Below, one piece after another: positions 17,998 to 27,110 of a DNA stretch of 64,000 nt. The position numbers and the translations under genes are program-made. Each line of letters starts with the position of its first letter. The stretch's first letter is position 1. Under the pieces are notes generated by a model. The model was not told where the DNA came from and ran no database searches. It saw only the letters and a program-made list of their open reading frames with translations. Source of the DNA: CAYRWM01 sp964428055 (GTDB taxonomy: Bacteria > Bacillota > Clostridia > Christensenellales > Christensenellaceae); NCBI GenBank assembly GCA_964428055.1, contig CAYRWM010000005.1, positions 1 to 64,000 of the forward strand, in the 5' to 3' direction.

Positions 17998-19244
17998 TCG
18001 ACCTCGCCTCCCATCTCTCTTATATCCGATTCATCGGATTCGCCGTTCTTTATGGCTACGCCTTCTATGATGCCCAGTTCGATGAACGAAGCGATCATAG
18101 ACGAACCGCCGTAGCTTAGGAACGGTAGCGTTATGCCTGTCAGAGGAATGAGTTTTACAACTCCGGCTATTATGATGAAGCTCTGAAGCGACAGCATCAC
18201 GGTACAGCCGAATACCAGCAGAGCATCGAATGAGTTCTTGGCATTGAGTGCTATGAGTATGCCTCGGATTATGAATACGAGATAGAACCCTATCAGCATT
18301 ATGCCTATTATGAGACCGAACTCCTCACATATAGATGAGAATATATAGTCTGTATGCGCTGCAGGAACCACCCCGGGCATGCCGAGACCAAGCCCTGTTC
18401 CGATGAGACCGCCCGACGCTATCGCCATCAGACCCTGGACTATCTGGTATCCTTCTCCCGAATAGGTCGCCCACGGGTCGCGCCATACCCTGACCCTGGT
18501 CTGGACATGAGAGAACATCTTATAACTCGCATAAGAAGCGCCTATCGCCGCGCCTACACCGCCGAGAGTCAGCCATGCGTTGCCCGTCCCGGCGTAAAAT
18601 ACTACCAGGAACGTTCCGCAGAACAGGAGCGCTGCGCCCAGATCCCTGCACATAACGAGCAGCAGTGCGCATATGGCCGTGTAGAGAACGTACGGCCACA
18701 GCTGTCTCTGTTTATGTCTGGTTGACAGGAAATAGGCCGAAACTATTATGAACAGTATCTTTGAAAACTCACTCGGCTGGAATGACACCGGACCGAGTCT
18801 GACCCAGTTTTTAGCCCCGCCGATAGTTGAACCCATAAGATAAGCTCCGCCTATGAGAGCTATAGAGATTATCATGAACGCCCAGTTGGCTTTTCCGAAG
18901 TTGCCCGCTCTCTTTATGACATTGAGTGCTATTACCATGGCAACATTGGCTATGATTATCCATATGAACTGACTGGTCCCGTTCTCGGGATTCAGCCTGT
19001 AAACGACTATGATGCTCAGCACGCAAAGGAAGTCCGCGATGAGCAGACTTATCCTCTCAAGGTGCTTGAAGATGCTCTTCAGCACATTGTACTGAAAGAG
19101 TATTAGTATGAGCATGCCAACTCCGAGGAAGAAGGCATTCGGGTCAAACTCTCCTCCCATAAACGTAAGGAGAAAGAACCCGCTTATCAGAAACAGTATG
19201 ATAAATACAAGTATCAGCGTTGCGCTGAGCCTCTTAATAATCAT
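17994..19244 (-). CDS. SEDS glycosyltransferase (FtsW/RodA/SpoVE family)
   Basis: This 416-residue polytopic membrane protein of the SEDS family polymerises lipid II into glycan strands. About ten hydrophobic segments are visible. The family loop segments are GGAKNWVRLGPVSFQPSEFSKI, VMCRDLGAALLF, HTDYIFSSICEEFGLI and LPFLSYGGSSMIA. It overlaps the class B PBP start by 4 nt and the FHA gene by 11 nt, so these three are likely made together. Which of FtsW, RodA or SpoVE it replaces cannot be settled from this sequence; the FHA-SEDS-PBP context favours a RodA-type role. Confidence 0.93.
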   Translation of the reverse strand: MIIKRLSATLILVFIILFLISGFFLLTFMGGEFDPNAFFLGVGMLILILFQYNVLKSIFKHLERISLLIADFLCVLSIIVVYRLNPENGTSQFIWIIIANVAMVIALNVIKRAGNFGKANWAFMIISIALIGGAYLMGSTIGGAKNWVRLGPVSFQPSEFSKILFIIVSAYFLSTRHKQRQLWPYVLYTAICALLLVMCRDLGAALLFCGTFLVVFYAGTGNAWLTLGGVGAAIGASYASYKMFSHVQTRVRVWRDPWATYSGEGYQIVQGLMAIASGGLIGTGLGLGMPGVVPAAHTDYIFSSICEEFGLIIGIMLIGFYLVFIIRGILIALNAKNSFDALLVFGCTVMLSLQSFIIIAGVVKLIPLTGITLPFLSYGGSSMIASFIELGIIEGVAIKNGESDESDIREMGGEVE

Positions 19245-19695
19245 TTCCTACTCTTTTCCTTTTGATGAATACTCTTAAGGAAGCATTGCCCAGCGATATC
19301 ACATCGCCGGTCCTGAGAGCATGCGGACCTTTAACAAGGTCCTCGTTGACGAGTATGACGGAACGGCCAACCGGACGTACCATGATCACGTCATCGCGGA
19401 TATATATAACTGCGTGTTTCTTTTTAACACCTTTGTCGGGGATGCATATATCACAGGAATATGCGGAACCTATCAGGTTTTCGTCACATATCCCGAACTT
19501 TTCACCTATCAGGTCATCCGCACCACCCACGATCTCAAGGAAGCCCGCGAATTCCGCCATTCTGCTCATGACGCTCTTTCTCGCTTTATACTCCCTGACC
19601 GATATGACTATCACGGCGATCAGAATTATGGCTATGACAAGTATGAACCAGTAGCGCATCGCGAATGCGATCGCTTCATATACAGATGGGCTCAT
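19234..19695 (-). CDS. membrane-anchored FHA domain protein
   Basis: This 153-residue protein has one N-terminal transmembrane helix (about 13-33) and a cytosolic forkhead-associated domain (about 60-145). The FHA core is recognisable: LIGSAYSCDICIPDKGVKKKHAVI, then VNEDLVKGPHALRTGDVISLGN. FHA domains bind phosphothreonine. The conserved Ser of the SxxH segment is Lys here (KKKH), so phosphopeptide binding is not certain. Next to SEDS and PBP genes, such proteins are thought to link wall synthesis to Ser/Thr kinases, but no kinase gene is in the window. Confidence 0.85.
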   Translation of the reverse strand: MSPSVYEAIAFAMRYWFILVIAIILIAVIVISVREYKARKSVMSRMAEFAGFLEIVGGADDLIGEKFGICDENLIGSAYSCDICIPDKGVKKKHAVIYIRDDVIMVRPVGRSVILVNEDLVKGPHALRTGDVISLGNASLRVFIKRKRVGNDY

Positions 19696-19699
19696 GATA

Positions 19700-20221
19700 C
19701 TAATATGTGCTCCGCTTGAGTCTTGCTCTCGCTTTCACCGAATACCAGGATGTGAGCTTTGAGAGCAGAAGATCATAGAGAAGGAACACACCCTCCATGA
19801 TTATAATGAACGCAATGTGAGGCAGTTCTGCGGGGAAATACCCGTAGAACATATCGGGTACGAGCAGATACATGAGGAACATCGCCACATTGAAATAAGC
19901 CAGCTTTATTACTATACCAGCCTTTCCAGCATAGCTATCGGCCAGAAGCTTTGCTATCGGGTAATGGCCGAAGAAGAAAACAAAAGGAAGCAGCTGCATT
20001 CTGTCGGGCACAACAAGGAGCACCGGCACGATCACTATAATATAGAACAGTACCATGACAGACGGTTCTCTTTCCACGCATGCCCACATTATAAAAACAG
20101 TGGATATGAAATAGAACACCAGCTGGAAGTCGGTGAATATACACGCAAGATATACGAATATGAGCGTTATGACCGCAAACATGACAGCAAGACTCACTGA
20201 GCTTGAACCGGGTCTCTGCAT
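19700..20221 (-). CDS. polytopic membrane protein, function unknown
   Basis: This 173-residue protein is mostly hydrophobic, with five or six predicted membrane helices and a basic C-terminal tail (KARARLKR). I recognise no family motif; the layout is reminiscent of MreD-type or small shape-related membrane proteins, but that is only a comparison. A strong AAAGGAGG ribosome binding site lies 7 nt before the ATG. It lies 4 bp upstream of the FHA gene and 13 bp downstream of the J-domain gene, so it belongs to the wall-synthesis operon. Confidence 0.75.
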   Translation of the reverse strand: MQRPGSSSVSLAVMFAVITLIFVYLACIFTDFQLVFYFISTVFIMWACVEREPSVMVLFYIIVIVPVLLVVPDRMQLLPFVFFFGHYPIAKLLADSYAGKAGIVIKLAYFNVAMFLMYLLVPDMFYGYFPAELPHIAFIIIMEGVFLLYDLLLSKLTSWYSVKARARLKRSTY

Positions 20222-20234
20222 ATCATATCCTCCT

Positions 20235-20873
20235 TTAGTAACAGAACATTCCTCTGCTGCAGCAGCAGCACTGAAGTCCCAGACATACGATGCACGCTAT
20301 CCCGGACCTGCAGGCCGGGTCACTGAAAATGCTCCCGCCTTCGCCGTAATCGCGTCTGAACGTGGAAGCTGATCCCGTCATCGTGTCGTATGCCTGTCTG
20401 TATTCCGCATTTCCGGGATCCATCTGGATGGCTTTTTCAAAATGCTCCTTGGCACCTGTATACCATCCTCTCCTGAAGTAGATTATACCTTTAAGATAAT
20501 TCCATTCGGCTCCGCGGTTCTGAATGCTGTTCAGGATCGATTCAGCCGTGTAGAGATCTCCGCGCGCTATTGCCATGCGTACGTTATTGAACACCGGGTC
20601 TGACGAAGACGAATAACCGCCTGCCTGACCGGACCAGCTGCTGCCGTAACCCGCACCTGAGCCCGCACCTGAGTATCCGCCGCCTTTTCTCTGCCTCTCG
20701 ATGATATTGTACGCCTCATTTACCTGCTTCAGTTTCTCGCTGGCAGCTTCCTGAGCTCTCTTATCACCTGCAAATCTGTCGGGGTGGTACTTCTTTACCA
20801 GGTTTCTGTATGCTTTTTTGATCTCATCATCTGACGCGTTCGGTGACACGCCGAGAACATCATACGGATTCAA
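20235..20873 (-). CDS. J-domain protein with TPR-like repeat and cysteine-rich tail
   Basis: This 212-residue protein starts with a J domain (residues 1-63, with the HPD motif in KKYHPDRF), which stimulates Hsp70 ATPase. A Gly/Ser/Tyr-rich linker follows (about 65-90), then a pair of TPR-like helices (WNYLKGIIYFRRGWYTGAKEHFEKA). The last 25 residues contain seven cysteines, including a CCCC run. It is not DnaJ proper, since the zinc-finger and CTD domains are absent. The start is TTG with an AAGG-type ribosome binding site, inside the end of the preceding gene (14-nt overlap). Confidence 0.85.
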   Translation of the reverse strand: MNPYDVLGVSPNASDDEIKKAYRNLVKKYHPDRFAGDKRAQEAASEKLKQVNEAYNIIERQRKGGGYSGAGSGAGYGSSWSGQAGGYSSSSDPVFNNVRMAIARGDLYTAESILNSIQNRGAEWNYLKGIIYFRRGWYTGAKEHFEKAIQMDPGNAEYRQAYDTMTGSASTFRRDYGEGGSIFSDPACRSGIACIVCLGLQCCCCSRGMFCY

Positions 20874-21702
20874 CCTTCTTACCTTTCAGTATCTCTACTG
20901 CCCTCTCGGATAATCCGAGCGTTATAGTATTCTTAAGGATACCCTCATTTCTTAATATCTTCAAGCGCCCGAATGCACCGTTTGCGTTGGATAGCGACAT
21001 AAAGACGCTGAAATCAGCTTCCTTAAGAGCTCTTTCGGCATCGTCCCCGAACTTCTCCAGAAGTACATTATAGTCTCCGCTCTCCCTGTCTTTCTCCAGA
21101 TCATCCGCCGCATCTATAAGGTAGATATACTTCCCTATATTGTATCCGAGGTCGTAAAGATCCTCCCAGCCGGCAGCTCCGGAGTATTCGAGCACCTTGC
21201 CGAACATGCACGCGAACGCGTGAGACACCGCATCCATGTCGCTGCTCTTCTCCGCTTCCAGGCCGGAAACACAGTTTATCATATCCGAAACGGCCTTCGC
21301 CGCCTCGGGATATCTATTCTCGGCTTTTTTCATGGCGCTCTTCAGCATGGATCGTGAGACCCTGCTCCTGAAGCGCCCCGTGTCGCGCACGTCGTCGTCT
21401 GCCTTCCAGTATGCAAGCATAACGCTCAGCGCCGCTGCGTAATCGGAGAATCCGCCAATCGCGACCTCACTCGCACGTCTGTCACCGTGAAGCAGACATC
21501 TGTTCTTTTCATATTCCGGACCGTCCTCGGCAAGCGCTGACAGGAGTATGTATATGAACACACAGTCATTGCTCAGGAAAAGCGCAGACCGCCTAGAGTA
21601 GTCCTTCTGCAGCGCCTTGCACAGGCCGCAGTAATACCTCTTATACTCCTCGAACTCGCAAACCTTGAGTTCGCATACCTTTGGACATATATATCCGAAC
21701 AT
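20860..21702 (-). CDS. DUF5685-like conserved protein
   Basis: This 280-residue protein resembles the DUF5685 family of Clostridia (recognised from memory, not checked). The N-terminus has closely spaced cysteines (YICPKVCELKVCEFEEYKRYYCGLCKALQ) that could bind a metal. The rest is helical. An acidic motif YLIDAADDLEKDRESGDYN resembles the Asp-rich segments of all-helical isoprenoid enzymes, and an earlier AYWKADDDVRDT segment is also Asp-rich. It heads the J-domain/FHA/SEDS/PBP/uvrC run. Function is unknown; a metal-dependent helical enzyme is one possibility. Confidence 0.78.
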   Translation of the reverse strand: MFGYICPKVCELKVCEFEEYKRYYCGLCKALQKDYSRRSALFLSNDCVFIYILLSALAEDGPEYEKNRCLLHGDRRASEVAIGGFSDYAAALSVMLAYWKADDDVRDTGRFRSRVSRSMLKSAMKKAENRYPEAAKAVSDMINCVSGLEAEKSSDMDAVSHAFACMFGKVLEYSGAAGWEDLYDLGYNIGKYIYLIDAADDLEKDRESGDYNVLLEKFGDDAERALKEADFSVFMSLSNANGAFGRLKILRNEGILKNTITLGLSERAVEILKGKKVESV

Positions 21703-21721
21703 AATACGATTATACCATATG

Positions 21722-21748
21722 AAAAAGGCATACCTTTAAGGATATGCC
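21722..21748 (-). terminator. intrinsic terminator after trpS
   Basis: On the minus strand a GGCATA...TATGCC stem with an inner CCTT/AGG pairing is followed by a U-tract (plus-strand AAAAA at 21722-21726). It separates trpS from the DUF5685-like gene. Confidence 0.75.
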
Positions 21749-21770
21749 CATTCTTTACACTTTATTAATA

Positions 21771-22778
21771 CTACAGTTTCCAGGGTGCGAACCCTATCTT
21801 TTTGTATACTTTGAGGAGCATCTTTCTCGATGCGCTGTCCGCTATACCGGCGTTGCGCTGCATTATCTCTGTGAGATAACCCTTGTCCGCCCTGAACTTT
21901 CTGTACCTCTCCTGAAGCGGAGCAAGTTCATCGATCAGGACCTGCGAGCATGCCTCCTTGAGAACGCCGTAACCCTGTCCGGCAAACTCTTTTTCAGCCT
22001 CTTCCACGGTCTTTCCCGATACGGAAGCGTATATCGTAAGAAGATTGGATACGCCCGGCTTATTCTCCTCGTCGTACCTTATCTCGCCGTCCGAATCAGT
22101 AACGGCTCTCTTTATCTTTCTGGCAATCACATCCGGAGGATCCAGCAGTGATATGAAACCGTTCTCGTTGGAATCGGATTTGGACATCTTCTTTTCGGGC
22201 TCCGCAAGGCTCATGATTCGGGCACCGGCCTTCGCTATATAAGGCTCGGGCACAGTGAACACATCACCGTACACATTATTGAACCTGATCGCGATATCGC
22301 GGGTCAGTTCAAGATGCTGCTTCTGGTCGGCTCCGACTGGGACCATATCGGCTTTGTACAGCAGTATATCGGCCGCCATGAGCACGGGGTAAGTATACAG
22401 TCCCGCGTTCAGGTTATCGGCATATCTCTGGCTCTTTTCCTTGTACTGGGTCATCCTGGAGAGTTCTCCGGTATATGTATAGCAGTTGAGCACCCATGCC
22501 AGCTGCGCGTGACCCGGGACATGGGACTGCATATACACTATGTTCTTCTCCGGATCCAGTCCGGCCGCCAGAAGGAGTGAGAGCGTATCTGCACATCTGC
22601 TCCTGAGTTCTGCCGGGTTCTGTCTCACCGTTATGGCATGCATATCCACAACGCAGTAATAGCAGTAGTACTTGTCCTGAAGTTCAGCCCAGTTCTTGAC
22701 AGCTCCGAGATAATTGCCCAGAGTGAGCACTCCCGAAGGCTGTATGCCTGAAAAGATTATCTTTTTAGCCTCTTCCAT
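21771..22778 (-). CDS. trpS: tryptophanyl-tRNA synthetase
   Basis: This class I aminoacyl-tRNA synthetase charges tRNA-Trp. It has 335 residues, the usual size. The HIGH-equivalent is TLGN in FSGIQPSGVLTLGNYLGA, and the KMSKS loop is present exactly (EKKMSKSDSNE). Between them are VYMQSHVPGH and LMAADILLYKADMVPVG, which shape the Trp pocket. Its first 14 nt overlap the 3' end of thrC. No T-box is visible because there is no leader. A terminator follows. Confidence 0.96.
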   Translation of the reverse strand: MEEAKKIIFSGIQPSGVLTLGNYLGAVKNWAELQDKYYCYYCVVDMHAITVRQNPAELRSRCADTLSLLLAAGLDPEKNIVYMQSHVPGHAQLAWVLNCYTYTGELSRMTQYKEKSQRYADNLNAGLYTYPVLMAADILLYKADMVPVGADQKQHLELTRDIAIRFNNVYGDVFTVPEPYIAKAGARIMSLAEPEKKMSKSDSNENGFISLLDPPDVIARKIKRAVTDSDGEIRYDEENKPGVSNLLTIYASVSGKTVEEAEKEFAGQGYGVLKEACSQVLIDELAPLQERYRKFRADKGYLTEIMQRNAGIADSASRKMLLKVYKKIGFAPWKL

Positions 22779-24252
22779 TTAATCCTCCTGCGAACTTAAG
22801 AGCTATATCTCCGAGCTCGCCTTTTCTAGCAAATCTGTTATGCAGCACAGGCTTGGTCTTAAGCGCGAGTATCTGAGAAGGCACCTTTGTGCCCGTATAC
22901 TCAGACAGTCTCTCTGCTGCGCCGAATGCTTCCGGAGCATCCTCGCCGCTCACAGCCTTAAGAACATCCTGCGTGAACTTGTACGGGTTGGCAGTAGACG
23001 CTACGACAGTATATGTGTCATCTCCTGTCTTTTCGGCATACTTCCTGTATACGTGCATCGCAACGGCGGTATGCGGATCCATGAGATAACCGTTTTCATC
23101 AAACTCTTCCTTTATTGAAGCCGCTGTATCTTCCTCCGTCGCGTAGTCCGCATAAAAACTGATTTTAAGACCGTCTATCGCTTCTTTGGGCATCTCGAAT
23201 CTGCCGGTCTGCTTAAGATCGGCCATTATGCCGCGCAGAGCCTCATCGTCCCTACCCAGCATTTCAAAGAGCAGCCTTTCAAGATTGCTCGATATGAGTA
23301 TATCCATGGAAGGAGACATCGTCTTATAAAACTCGCGGTTTACATCATATACACCGGTATTGAAGAAATCCGTCAGGATCTTATTCTTGTTGGAAGCGCA
23401 TATCAGAGTCTTTACCGGTATGCCCATAATGCCCGCATAGTACGCAGCGAGTATGTTGCCGAAATTGCCTGTTGGCACGCAGATGTTGATACTCTCACCC
23501 TTTTCGATAAGGCCGCGCTTTACCAGATCCGCATACGCATGAACGTAATATGCTACCTGCGGGACCAGCCTGCCGAAGTTTATCGAGTTGGCTGACGAAA
23601 GGCTGTATCCGTACCCGAGCATCTTCTCCCTGAATTCAGGACATGCGAAAAGTTCCTTGACGCCTGTCTGAGCGTCATCAAAGTTTCCGTCCACGGAGCT
23701 CACGCATGTGTTCATGCCTTCCTGCGTCTCCATCTGAAGCTGCTGGAGCCTTGCGACTCCGCTGTTCGGATAGTATACGACTATGGCAGTACGCGGAACA
23801 TCGCAGAATCCCTCGAGAGCCGCTTTGCCCGTATCACCCGAAGTTGCAGTCAGTATCATTATGTTTTTGATCTCGTTCTGCCTGTCGAGAGCCTTGCTCA
23901 TGAGTCTGGGCAGAACCTGGAGCGCCATATCCTTGAATGCAAGGGTAGGACCGTGCCACAGTTCCAGCACCTGTGCTGTTCCCAGATCCTTAAGAGGAGC
24001 GACAGCGGGATCGTCAAAGCTCGAATAAGCCTCTTCAGTCAGGGCTTTGAGCTCCGGCTCATCCATGTCGATAAACTTAGACAGAACCTTTGCGGCCAGC
24101 TCGGGATATCCGCTGCATCCGATCATTTCATCAATGTCTAAAATCGGAAAAGACGAGGGGACAAAAAGCCCCCCGTCATCGGATATACCTTTGAGCACGG
24201 CTGAAAGCGCGCCGATACCGGCAGACTTGTCACGCGTACTTATAACTTTCAT
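22765..24252 (-). CDS. thrC: threonine synthase
   Basis: This PLP enzyme converts O-phosphohomoserine to threonine. The 495-residue length and the segments ELWHGPTLAFKDMALQ (with the Schiff-base lysine), LTATSGDTGKAALEGF and VPTGNFGNILAAYYA identify the longer yeast/E. coli-type subfamily. PHTAVAMHVY and VASTANPYKF near the C-terminus also match. Other threonine-pathway genes are not in the window. It overlaps trpS by 14 nt and follows a small P-loop protein by 10 bp, so it is part of a longer minus-strand transcript. Confidence 0.95.
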   Translation of the reverse strand: MKVISTRDKSAGIGALSAVLKGISDDGGLFVPSSFPILDIDEMIGCSGYPELAAKVLSKFIDMDEPELKALTEEAYSSFDDPAVAPLKDLGTAQVLELWHGPTLAFKDMALQVLPRLMSKALDRQNEIKNIMILTATSGDTGKAALEGFCDVPRTAIVVYYPNSGVARLQQLQMETQEGMNTCVSSVDGNFDDAQTGVKELFACPEFREKMLGYGYSLSSANSINFGRLVPQVAYYVHAYADLVKRGLIEKGESINICVPTGNFGNILAAYYAGIMGIPVKTLICASNKNKILTDFFNTGVYDVNREFYKTMSPSMDILISSNLERLLFEMLGRDDEALRGIMADLKQTGRFEMPKEAIDGLKISFYADYATEEDTAASIKEEFDENGYLMDPHTAVAMHVYRKYAEKTGDDTYTVVASTANPYKFTQDVLKAVSGEDAPEAFGAAERLSEYTGTKVPSQILALKTKPVLHNRFARKGELGDIALKFAGGLNGRG

Positions 24253-24262
24253 ATCAATATCC

Positions 24263-24673
24263 TTAGATCATGTATTCCTTAAGGTGTTCCGGAGCCTCCT
24301 CGGGATCGCCGCTGACTATAATAACAGCCTTGATGTTGTTGTCGTCAGTCAGTTTCTTGATCTTGCCTATCAGGTTCTCCGTATCCTTTGCATCTTTTTC
24401 AATTATCTTCAGGAAAGCATCAATATATATTGCCTGGATGTCAAAATTCTGAGATACCATGCCGCAGAGAAATCCGTAGAACTCATCTTCGCCCCTGATG
24501 CCGTATTCACTTACATCACAGAATCTGACACGGTATTTTACGTCGTACATATACCTCTTGTCATCATCGATGAAAACGACATCTCCGGTAGCGTTGTTGA
24601 CTTCCTCATTCGTCATGTCGATGAGTCTCTTTGTCTTTCCGCTTCCCTTCATAGCATATATTAGCTGTATCAT
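24263..24673 (-). CDS. small P-loop protein of unknown function
   Basis: This 136-residue protein starts with a Walker A motif (YAMKGSGKTKRLID, about 6-19). A Walker-B-like strand follows (AIYIDAFLKII). It ends in a strand-turn (KAVIIVSGDPEEAP). Such short proteins are often annotated as twitching-motility or ATP-binding proteins without real evidence. Size and motif suggest a small NTPase or nucleotide kinase relative. It sits between gpmI and thrC and is likely cotranscribed. Function is unknown. Confidence 0.75.
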   Translation of the reverse strand: MIQLIYAMKGSGKTKRLIDMTNEEVNNATGDVVFIDDDKRYMYDVKYRVRFCDVSEYGIRGEDEFYGFLCGMVSQNFDIQAIYIDAFLKIIEKDAKDTENLIGKIKKLTDDNNIKAVIIVSGDPEEAPEHLKEYMI

Positions 24674-24701
24674 AATGACCCCCTGTTGATTAAAAAAACT
24701 G

Positions 24702-26258
24702 TCACTTGATCAGAGACCTTCCCGTCATCTCTGACGGTATGGGCTCTCCCATGAGAGTTAGCAGAGTAGGTGCCAGGTCGGCGAGTATGCCGTCATCCCT
24801 GAGCTCCTGATCCTTCCTTGCGTCACTCACGAGTATGACCGGGACCGGGTTTGTGCTGTGTGCCGTGAAGCTGCCGCCCGTTTCCGGATCAATCATTATG
24901 TCCGCATTGCCGTGATCGGCTGTGATCATGACTTCGCCGCCGCACCCGAGGATAGCATCCACGACCTTGCCTACGCACTCGTCAACTGTGGCAACGGCTT
25001 TCTGCGCCGCAGCCATGACACCGGTGTGTCCTACCATGTCGCAGTTTGCGTAGTTAAGTATCATAACGTCGTATTCGCCGCTCTTTATGAGCTCGCACGC
25101 TTTCTCCGTTACCGGATATGCGCTCATCTCAGGCTGAAGATCGTATGTCGCTACTTTCGGAGACGGTATGAGCACTCTGTCTTCTCCCTCGTTCGGCTTT
25201 TCCACGCCGCCGTTGAAGAAAAATGTAACATGCGCATACTTTTCGGTCTCAGCGATACGGAACTGTTTCTTTCCGAGATGAGATATATATTCACCGAAAG
25301 TGTTCTTTAAGACCTGCGGCTTATACGCTACGCTGATGCCTTCGAATGACGGAACGAAAGTCGCGTCATATGTTGTCATACAGACAAACCGCACCGGGAA
25401 GAAACCGTTCTTCCTCTCAAATCCCGTAAACTCGGGATCCACAAAGGTACGTGTTATCTCTCTCGCTCTGTCAGGGCGGAAATTGAAGAATATGACCGAG
25501 TCATTCTTCTTGATACTGGCAACAGGCTTGCCGCCGTCCGTTATCACAACGGGGATAACGAATTCGTCAAGGACTTCTTTATCATAGGATTCCTGCATGG
25601 CCCTGACGGGATCATCGCATTTATTGCCCTCTCCAAGTACCATGGCATCGTAAGCCTTATTGACTCTCTCCCATCTGTTGTCCCTGTCCATGGCATAGTA
25701 ACGTCCGGAGATAACGGCTATCCTGCCGGCACCTATCTCCTTTGTCTTTTCCACGAGCTCTTCAATATATCCCTTGCCGCTGTCCGGAGGAACGTCCCTG
25801 CCGTCCATAAAGCAGTGTATATAAGTCCTGTCGCCTATACCCTTTTCCTTGGCGAGCTTAAGGAGCGCATAGAGATGAGTATTATGGCTGTGAACTCCGC
25901 CGTCGGATACGAGGCCCATTATATGGAGATCGCTGCCCTTCTCTATGCAGTTGTCAATAGCGGAGAGGAAATCTCCGTTCTCGAAGAAATCCCCGTCCTC
26001 TATGGATTTGGTTATCCTTGTCAGCTCCTGATACACGATACGTCCGGCACCTATATTAAGATGCCCGACTTCGGAATTGCCCATCTGGCCGTCCGGAAGG
26101 CCTACGGAAAGTCCGCTAGCTCCCAGACTCGAATTCGGATACTTCTCCTTTAATGCTGTGAGCACAGGGGTATTCTCAGTGCTTATTGCACTTGAAGGTC
26201 CTTCGGGAGCTATGCCGAATCCGTCCATTATTATCAGTGCGGTTATCTTTTTTGTCAT
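24702..26258 (-). CDS. gpmI: 2,3-bisphosphoglycerate-independent phosphoglycerate mutase
   Basis: This enzyme interconverts 3- and 2-phosphoglycerate using two Mn2+ ions. In 518 residues it has the alkaline-phosphatase-superfamily N-terminal segment IIMDGFGI, then the catalytic serine in GQMGNSEVGHLNIGAGRIVYQ. Further matches are HCFMDGRDVPP, FFNFRPDRAREITR, NYANCDMVGHTG and TADHGNAD, with the metal ligands. It belongs to the pgk-tpiA-gpmI glycolytic run, 12 bp after tpiA. Confidence 0.96.
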   Translation of the reverse strand: MTKKITALIIMDGFGIAPEGPSSAISTENTPVLTALKEKYPNSSLGASGLSVGLPDGQMGNSEVGHLNIGAGRIVYQELTRITKSIEDGDFFENGDFLSAIDNCIEKGSDLHIMGLVSDGGVHSHNTHLYALLKLAKEKGIGDRTYIHCFMDGRDVPPDSGKGYIEELVEKTKEIGAGRIAVISGRYYAMDRDNRWERVNKAYDAMVLGEGNKCDDPVRAMQESYDKEVLDEFVIPVVITDGGKPVASIKKNDSVIFFNFRPDRAREITRTFVDPEFTGFERKNGFFPVRFVCMTTYDATFVPSFEGISVAYKPQVLKNTFGEYISHLGKKQFRIAETEKYAHVTFFFNGGVEKPNEGEDRVLIPSPKVATYDLQPEMSAYPVTEKACELIKSGEYDVMILNYANCDMVGHTGVMAAAQKAVATVDECVGKVVDAILGCGGEVMITADHGNADIMIDPETGGSFTAHSTNPVPVILVSDARKDQELRDDGILADLAPTLLTLMGEPIPSEMTGRSLIK

Positions 26259-26270
26259 TTTATTTACCGA

Positions 26271-27014
26271 TCAGAATTTTACTACCTGTGAGAAATCCTC
26301 TGCCTTGAGTGATGCACCGCCGATGAGGCCGCCGTCGATCTCGGGCTGAGCCATGAGCTCTGTTGCGTTCTTCGGGTTCATGCTTCCGCCGTACTGGATA
26401 CGTACTTCGTCAGCTGCTGCGCCGAACACTTCGCGGACGGCTGCTCTTATAACGCCAATCGTCTCGTTTGCATCCTGGGATGTAGCTGTCTTGCCTGTGC
26501 CGATAGCCCAGATAGGCTCATAAGCTATAACGAGTGATGCGACCTGCTCGGGTGTCAGATCCTTAAGAGCGAGCTTTGTCTGCATGGCAACGACTTCTGC
26601 AGTTACGCCGTCTTCACGCTGTTCTAAGAATTCACCTACGCAGATGATCGGAATGAGACCTGCTGCCAGAGCTGCCTTTACCTTTTTGTTGACTGTCTCA
26701 TCAGTCTCGGCATAGTACTGTCTTCTCTCGGAGTGACCGATTATGACGTACTCTACGCCGACTTCCTTCAGCATTTCAGCCGTTATCTCGCCTGTGAAAG
26801 CGCCCTTCGGCTCAAAATGCATTGTCTGTGCTCCGAGGTGGATGTTGCTGCCTTCGAGAGCAGCTTTAGCTGCGGGCAGACATACGAACGTCGGGCATAC
26901 AACGACTGTAGCCTGAGCATCTGCCACGAGGGGCTTGAGCTCGTTTATCAGTTCCACCGCTTCAGACGGCGTCTTGTTCATTTTCCAGTTTCCGGCAATT
27001 ATAGGTTTTCTCAT
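26271..27014 (-). CDS. tpiA: triosephosphate isomerase
   Basis: This enzyme interconverts dihydroxyacetone phosphate and glyceraldehyde 3-phosphate. The 247-residue TIM barrel shows AGNWKMNK (with the catalytic Lys), VIIGHSERRQYY (catalytic His), the catalytic Glu in VIAYEPIWAIGTG and the phosphate loop YGGSMNPKN and GGLIGGASL. It follows pgk after 96 bp that contain a terminator-like hairpin, and precedes gpmI by 12 bp. Confidence 0.97.
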   Translation of the reverse strand: MRKPIIAGNWKMNKTPSEAVELINELKPLVADAQATVVVCPTFVCLPAAKAALEGSNIHLGAQTMHFEPKGAFTGEITAEMLKEVGVEYVIIGHSERRQYYAETDETVNKKVKAALAAGLIPIICVGEFLEQREDGVTAEVVAMQTKLALKDLTPEQVASLVIAYEPIWAIGTGKTATSQDANETIGVIRAAVREVFGAAADEVRIQYGGSMNPKNATELMAQPEIDGGLIGGASLKAEDFSQVVKF

Positions 27015-27040
27015 TATTTTTCTCCTTAGGTTTTATTTTA

Positions 27041-27078
27041 AGAAAACTGCCTCAAACCATGCGGTCTGAGGCAGCACT
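27041..27078. terminator. intercistronic hairpin between pgk and tpiA
   Basis: An 8-bp stem (CTGCCTCA, 27047-27054, with TGAGGCAG, 27067-27074) has an inner ACC/GGT pairing. On the minus strand it is followed by TTTTC and an A/T-rich stretch. The short U-tract suggests partial termination or an mRNA-processing or stabilising element setting the pgk:tpiA ratio. Confidence 0.55.
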
Positions 27079-27110
27079 TTTACTTTTTATTGAAACCGCC
27101 TCAGTTTCTC

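Noticed and set aside
21703..24260. A T-box riboswitch for trpS or thrC.
   Set aside because: trpS overlaps thrC and thrC follows another gene by 10 bp, so there is no leader to hold a T-box.
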